From Halocaridina rubra (Eukaryota > Arthropoda > Malacostraca > Decapoda > Atyidae), in assembly GCA_037179515.1 (NCBI GenBank), contig JAXCGZ010019190.1, positions 70,001-80,000 of the forward strand: a stretch of DNA of 10,000 nucleotides, written 5' to 3'. The notes beneath the pieces were generated by a model that was not told the DNA's origin, ran no database searches, and was given only the letters and a program-made list of their open reading frames with translations. Positions 7,436 to 10,000 of this stretch are shown here, piece after piece. Both the position numbers and the translations under genes were made by a program. Within the stretch, counting starts at the first letter, position 1. Every line of letters begins with the position of its first letter.

Positions 7436-8190
7436 TCCATGTGCCCGAAGGCTACCCTTACATTTGCTAAGAAAGCATATGCTGCCCTTACTATGCCATT
7501 TATATGCATTTCTGGAGACCAATCTGCTAGTATGATTACTCGTAGATTTCTCTCATTTTCTGTCTCTTGAAATTCTGCTCCTGCCACCGAGTAGTCAAGC
7601 TTGGGCCTTCTCATTGGACATTCTCATTACCTTACATGTAGAGTTACTGAATTTCATTAACCACTTTTCTGGCCACTCATGCAGACTATTTGGATCTTCC
7701 TAAAGTGCTCTACCATTGTTCTCATCTCTTACTCTCTTCACAATCTCTGCATCATCTGCAAACATATTCATGAATGAATTTACAGACTCTGGCAGGTCAT
7801 TTACATATACAAGGAAAAAAAAAGTGGCCCTAAAACTGAACCCTTTGGAACTCCACTACTAACCCTTTTTCATTCAGAAACTGAGTGTCTTACTCTAACC
7901 CTCTGTTTCCTTCCTCCTAAGTAAGTATTTATCCACGCCAAGACATTTCCACCTATTCTCGCCATTGCTTGCAACTTCTTAATAAGTCTCCCGTGTAGGA
8001 CTGTATCAAATGCCTTCTAGAAGTATATGAATATGTAATTTAAATCACAAGTTCGTAACTCTCTCTCTTTCCTGTAACATTCGGCTTACCTCATCACAAC
8101 ATTATAATAAGATTGTTACTATTGATCTACCTTCTCTGAAGCCATGTTGTCTCACTGACAAATAGTTGAAGGACTCAAAGAGAAGTAATA
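7436..8190 (-). pseudogene. LINE reverse transcriptase, multiply broken
   Basis: In element sense: RQHGFREGRS (about 8120-8150), the finger region typical of CR1/L2-like RTs; a stop inside ILL*CCDEVSRMLQERE; the motif A region with KAFDTV, preceded by a stop where other copies have Gln (LDFQ); then motif B changed to GVPKG (Lys codon at 7843-7845), motif C FADD (7751-7762) and LHEWPEKWLMKF. Lesions include a two-base insertion in the A run at 7815-7823, TAG at 7700-7702 and a small deletion near 7612. The downstream piece 7420-7614 (RRPKLDYSVAG to HMDK) is in another frame. The gene is dead. Confidence 0.85.
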
Positions 8191-8191
8191 T

Positions 8192-8526
8192 GTGATTACC
8201 TAATTGTGTTTGCGGGAGAAAGCCCAAAGCTCATATCTTCCCGTCTCCTGATCGGTTCCATTTTATACTTAGTGATACTTATCATACCTGTCCTTAAAAC
8301 TATGGATTGAGATAGCATTAACTACCTCCTCGCTTAGCGAATTCCAATTATCAACTACTCTTACACTGAAAAAGTATTTCCTTACATCCTGCGAAGAAAT
8401 TTTTTTACGAAGCTTCAAACTGTGACCTCTAGTTCTAGAGCCAGCCATATCAAAATATCGATCCCAATCCACTCTATCATAACCATGAAGGAATTTAAAG
8501 ACTGTCACCATATCCCCCCTCACTCT
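8192..8526 (-). mobile_element. LINE copy 5, 5'-truncated
   Basis: Homology spans the C-terminal coding end, the UTR (stem-loop 8212-8244) and a single 14-bp tail unit followed by one CATA. It is broken 5' at 8526 within the sequence for RRVRGDM. Nine bases (8527-8535) of unclear origin separate it from the next (TATG)n array. Its tail abuts copy 4 directly. Confidence 0.88.
8269..8526 (-). CDS. LINE polyprotein, C-terminal 85 residues (5'-truncated remnant)
   Basis: An open frame, with no stop, from the truncation point to the family stop at 8269-8271. It reads RGDMVTVFKFLHGYDRVD, DRYFDMAGSRTRGHSLKL, SSQDVRKYFFSVRVVDNW, then NSLSEEVVNAIS and DRYDKYH. This is the best-preserved copy of this segment in the window and defines the ancestral Ser in NWNSL and the Arg in YDRVD. 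With no RT and no start it is not a working gene. The GTG at 8521-8523 is not a start. The function of this C-terminal segment in the family is not assigned. Confidence 0.8.
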   Translation of the reverse strand, partial: RVRGDMVTVFKFLHGYDRVDWDRYFDMAGSRTRGHSLKLRKKISSQDVRKYFFSVRVVDNWNSLSEEVVNAISIHSFKDRYDKYH

Positions 8527-8535
8527 GTGTTTTCC

Positions 8536-8615
8536 TATGTATGTATGTATGTATGTATGTATGTATGTATGTATGTATGTATGTATGTATGTATGTATGT
8601 ATGTATGTATGTATG

Positions 8616-8649
<34 letters not shown>

Positions 8650-8671
8650 TGTATGTATGTATGTATGTATG
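8536..8671. repeat. (TATG)34 microsatellite between LINE copies 5 and 6
   Basis: 136 bases of TATG with one variant unit (taaa at 8644-8647). It lies exactly between the 5' break of copy 5 and the 3' tail of copy 6. Confidence 0.97.
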
Positions 8672-8876
8672 CAATTATCTATTTTTTTCTACCTAATTCT
8701 ACTTACAGGAAACAGTCCCAAGCTCGTATCTTCCCGTCACCTGGTAGGTTCCATTTTGTACTTAGTGATACTTATTATACTTGCCCTTAAAACTATGGAT
8801 TGAATAATCATTAACTACGTCCTCGCTTGGCGAATTCCAATTATCAAATACTCTCACACTAAAAAAGTACTTCCTT
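8672..8876 (-). mobile_element. LINE copy 6, short 3' fragment
   Basis: The shortest copy: 38 codons of C-terminus, the UTR (stem-loop 8705-8737, one mismatch in the outer arm) and a diverged tail (gcaattatct on the plus strand). It is flanked on both sides by (TATG)n. Confidence 0.85.
8762..8875 (-). CDS. LINE polyprotein, last 37 residues (5'-truncated remnant)
   Basis: An open frame to the family stop at 8762-8764: RKYFFSVRVFDNWNSP, then SEDVVNDYSIHSF and KYNKYH. Several replacements against the other copies (Leu to Pro after NWNS, DY for AI) suggest an older copy decaying without selection. It is cut at 8876 within the codons before RKYFF. Confidence 0.75.
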   Translation of the reverse strand, partial: RKYFFSVRVFDNWNSPSEDVVNDYSIHSFKGKYNKYH

Positions 8877-8956
8877 TATGTATGTATGTATGTATGTATG
8901 TATGTATGTATGTATGTATGTATGTATGTATGTATGTATGTATGTATGTATGTATG
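8877..8956. repeat. (TATG)20 microsatellite between LINE copies 6 and 7
   Basis: 80 bases of perfect TATG from the 5' break of copy 6 to the 3' tail of copy 7. Confidence 0.97.
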
Positions 8957-8958
8957 TG

Positions 8959-8986
8959 ATTACCTAATTGTGGTTACCTAATTGTG
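8959..8986 (-). repeat. LINE copy 7 tail, two 14-bp units
   Basis: attacctaattgtg at 8959-8972 and gttacctaattgtg at 8973-8986 are the plus-strand forms of the family tail unit. They are joined at the left to (TATG)n. Confidence 0.85.
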
Positions 8987-9046
8987 TTTACGGGAAAGAG
9001 CACAAAGCTCGTATCTTCCCGTCTCCTGATCGGTTCCATTTTATAC

Positions 9047-9430
9047 TTAGTGATACTTATCTTACCTGTCCTTAAAACTATGGATTGAGATAGCATTAAC
9101 TACCTCCTCGCTTAGCGAATTCCAATTATCAACTACTCTTACACTGAAAAAGTACTTCCTTACATCCTGCAAAGAAGTTTTCTTACGAAGCTTCAAACTA
9201 TGACCTCTAGTTCTAGGGCCAGCCATATCACAATATCGATCCCTATCCACTCTATCATAACCATGAAGGAATTTAAAGACTGTCACCATATCCCCCCTCA
9301 CTCTTCTAGCTTCGAGTGATGGTAAGTCTAATTCCCTCAGCCTCTCATCATAACTGAGATTGCGTATTTCTGGCACCAGTTTCGTGGCATGTCTTTGAAC
9401 TTTTTCAAGCTTAGCTATGTGCTTTTTCAA
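9047..9430 (-). pseudogene. LINE C-terminal domain with early stop
   Basis: An open frame from 9430 to a TAA at 9062-9064, where other copies have Tyr (RYDKYH). The family stop is five codons later at 9047-9049. In order: [77 protein letters not shown] and VVDNWNSLSEEVV. It overlaps the upstream frame by 20 bases because a deletion of about 11 bases near 9455-9460 shifted the frame. The Met at 9428-9430 is internal, not a start. It keeps the Gln that became a stop in copy 3. Confidence 0.85.
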
Positions 9431-9998
9431 GTGCGGATTCCAAAAGAGGGCTGCATATCCTCACATAGGTTACATAAATATTTCTGAACATTTCCTTGTC
9501 CATGTGCCTGAGGGCTACCCTTACATTTGATAAGAATGCATATGCTGCCCTTACTATGCCATTTATATGTATTTCTGGAGACAAATCTGCCAGTATGTTT
9601 ACACCTGCATCTCTCTTGTTTTCTGTCTCTTGAAGTTGTACTCCAGCCACCGAGTAGTCAAGCTTGGGCCTTCTTGCACTTGTACTCATTCTCATTACCT
9701 TACATTTTGAAGTATTGAATTTCATTAGCCACTTTTCTGACCACTCATGCAGATTATTTAGATCCTCCTGAAGTTCTCTACCATTGTTCTCGTTTTTTAC
9801 TTTCTTCACAATCTTTGCATCATCTGCAAACATATTCATGAATGAATTTACACACTCTGGTAGGTCATTTACATATACAAGGAACAAAAGTGGCCCTAAA
9901 ACTGAACCCTGTGGAACTCCACTACTAACTCTTCTCCATTCAGACACTGAGTGTCTTACTCTAACCTTCTGTTCCCTTCCTTCTAAGTAAGTTTTTAT
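9411..9998 (-). pseudogene. LINE reverse transcriptase palm and thumb, frame-shifted at its end
   Basis: Open from the window edge (9998) to 9411, about 195 residues. In order: IKTYLEGREQKVRVRHSV, motif B GVPQGSVLGP (about 9888-9917), VNDLPECVNSF, motif C FADD (9819-9830) and LHEWSEKWLMKFN. It continues with RRPKLDYSVAG, INGIVRAAYAFLSNVRV and [16 protein letters not shown]. After YVR the frame is lost through the roughly 11-base deletion (copy 3 continues [12 protein letters not shown]). The visible catalytic Asp pair is intact. The family's DNA synthesis at a nicked target is known; the activity of this copy is ruled out by the frameshift. Confidence 0.88.
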
Positions 9999-10000
9999 CC

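Larger units (their letters stand above)
7111..8191 (-). mobile_element. LINE copy 4 (RT through 3' tail, internal deletion)
   Basis: The longest 5' extent of any copy inside the window. It runs from the RT fingers (8191) to the 3' end (7111). The tail unit is diverged (attagctaattgtg on the plus strand), and only the inner stem of the UTR stem-loop (gagc/gctc) is kept. About 185 bases, as judged against copy 7 (9313-9498), are missing at a junction near 7434-7436. It is the most diverged of the longer copies. Its 5' end meets the tail of copy 5 at 8191-8192 with no intervening DNA. Confidence 0.85.
8957..10000 (-). mobile_element. LINE copy 7, longest coding stretch, runs off window
   Basis: Contains the RT palm, thumb, C-terminal domain, UTR with stem-loop (8990-9022) and two tail units (8959-8986). 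It continues past the right edge in the 5' direction. Palm bases match copy 2 with about four differences in about 305 bases, so this lineage was active recently or the segment was copied. Confidence 0.92.

Noticed and set aside
7013..8956. CRISPR-like array: repeated (TATG)n blocks separated by unique-looking spacers
   Set aside because: The blocks are simple tetranucleotide repeats of unequal length and the spacers are LINE fragments in a eukaryotic context.
9527..9990. Plus-strand ORFs at 9527-9718 and 9784-9990, and the equivalent at 320-526
   Set aside because: They are antisense shadows of the LINE reverse transcriptase, which has the recognisable motifs on the minus strand.

Overview
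This window looks like non-coding, repeat-rich DNA from an animal nuclear genome, most likely an arthropod and plausibly a decapod crustacean. The evidence is base composition (AT-rich, no dense ORFs, no operons), very long simple-sequence arrays, two short interstitial arrays of the arthropod-type telomere unit TTAGG, and seven broken copies of one non-LTR retrotransposon (LINE). The decapod assignment is inference from the overall style and cannot be proved from the sequence. I see no host protein-coding gene, no tRNA or rRNA gene and no CRISPR array. Most apparent ORFs are translations of microsatellites.

Layout. 1-1386: LINE copy 1 (+, 3' end only), then copy 2 (-, reverse transcriptase palm), a compound microsatellite, then copy 3 (+, C-terminal domain and 3' UTR). 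1403-6600: mostly unclassified AT-rich DNA. It holds long (AG)n, (TAA)n, (TA)n-(GA)n and T44 tracts, a TTAGG array inside a 12-bp inverted repeat with a degenerate tandem repeat beside it, and two diverged copies of an unclassified repeat in opposite orientation (3629-3921 and 4470-4723). 6601-6833: a fold-back element whose arms run inward into TTAGG-type arrays. 7013-10000: LINE copies 4 to 7, all on the minus strand, laid head to tail and separated only by (TATG)n arrays, by nothing, or by 9 unexplained bases.

The LINE. Overlapping the copies gives one partial protein: GFREGRS, then palm motif A (LDFQKAFD), motif B (GVPQGSVLGP), motif C (FADD), a thumb/connection region, and a C-terminal domain with KLEKVQRHATK, TRGHSLKL and NWNSL signatures. 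A UTR of about 90 bases follows, with a stem-loop and a tail of one or two 14-bp units. This architecture resembles the CR1/L2-like group of LINEs; the clade call is inference. The endonuclease and ORF1 lie outside the window or are lost. No copy has an intact coding region.

The most interesting signals are the head-to-tail chain of LINE copies with (CATA)n growing from their 3' tails, the conserved 3' stem-loop, a probable twin-primed inversion (copies 2 and 3), the fold-back element with telomere-like inner arms, and the unclassified repeat family.
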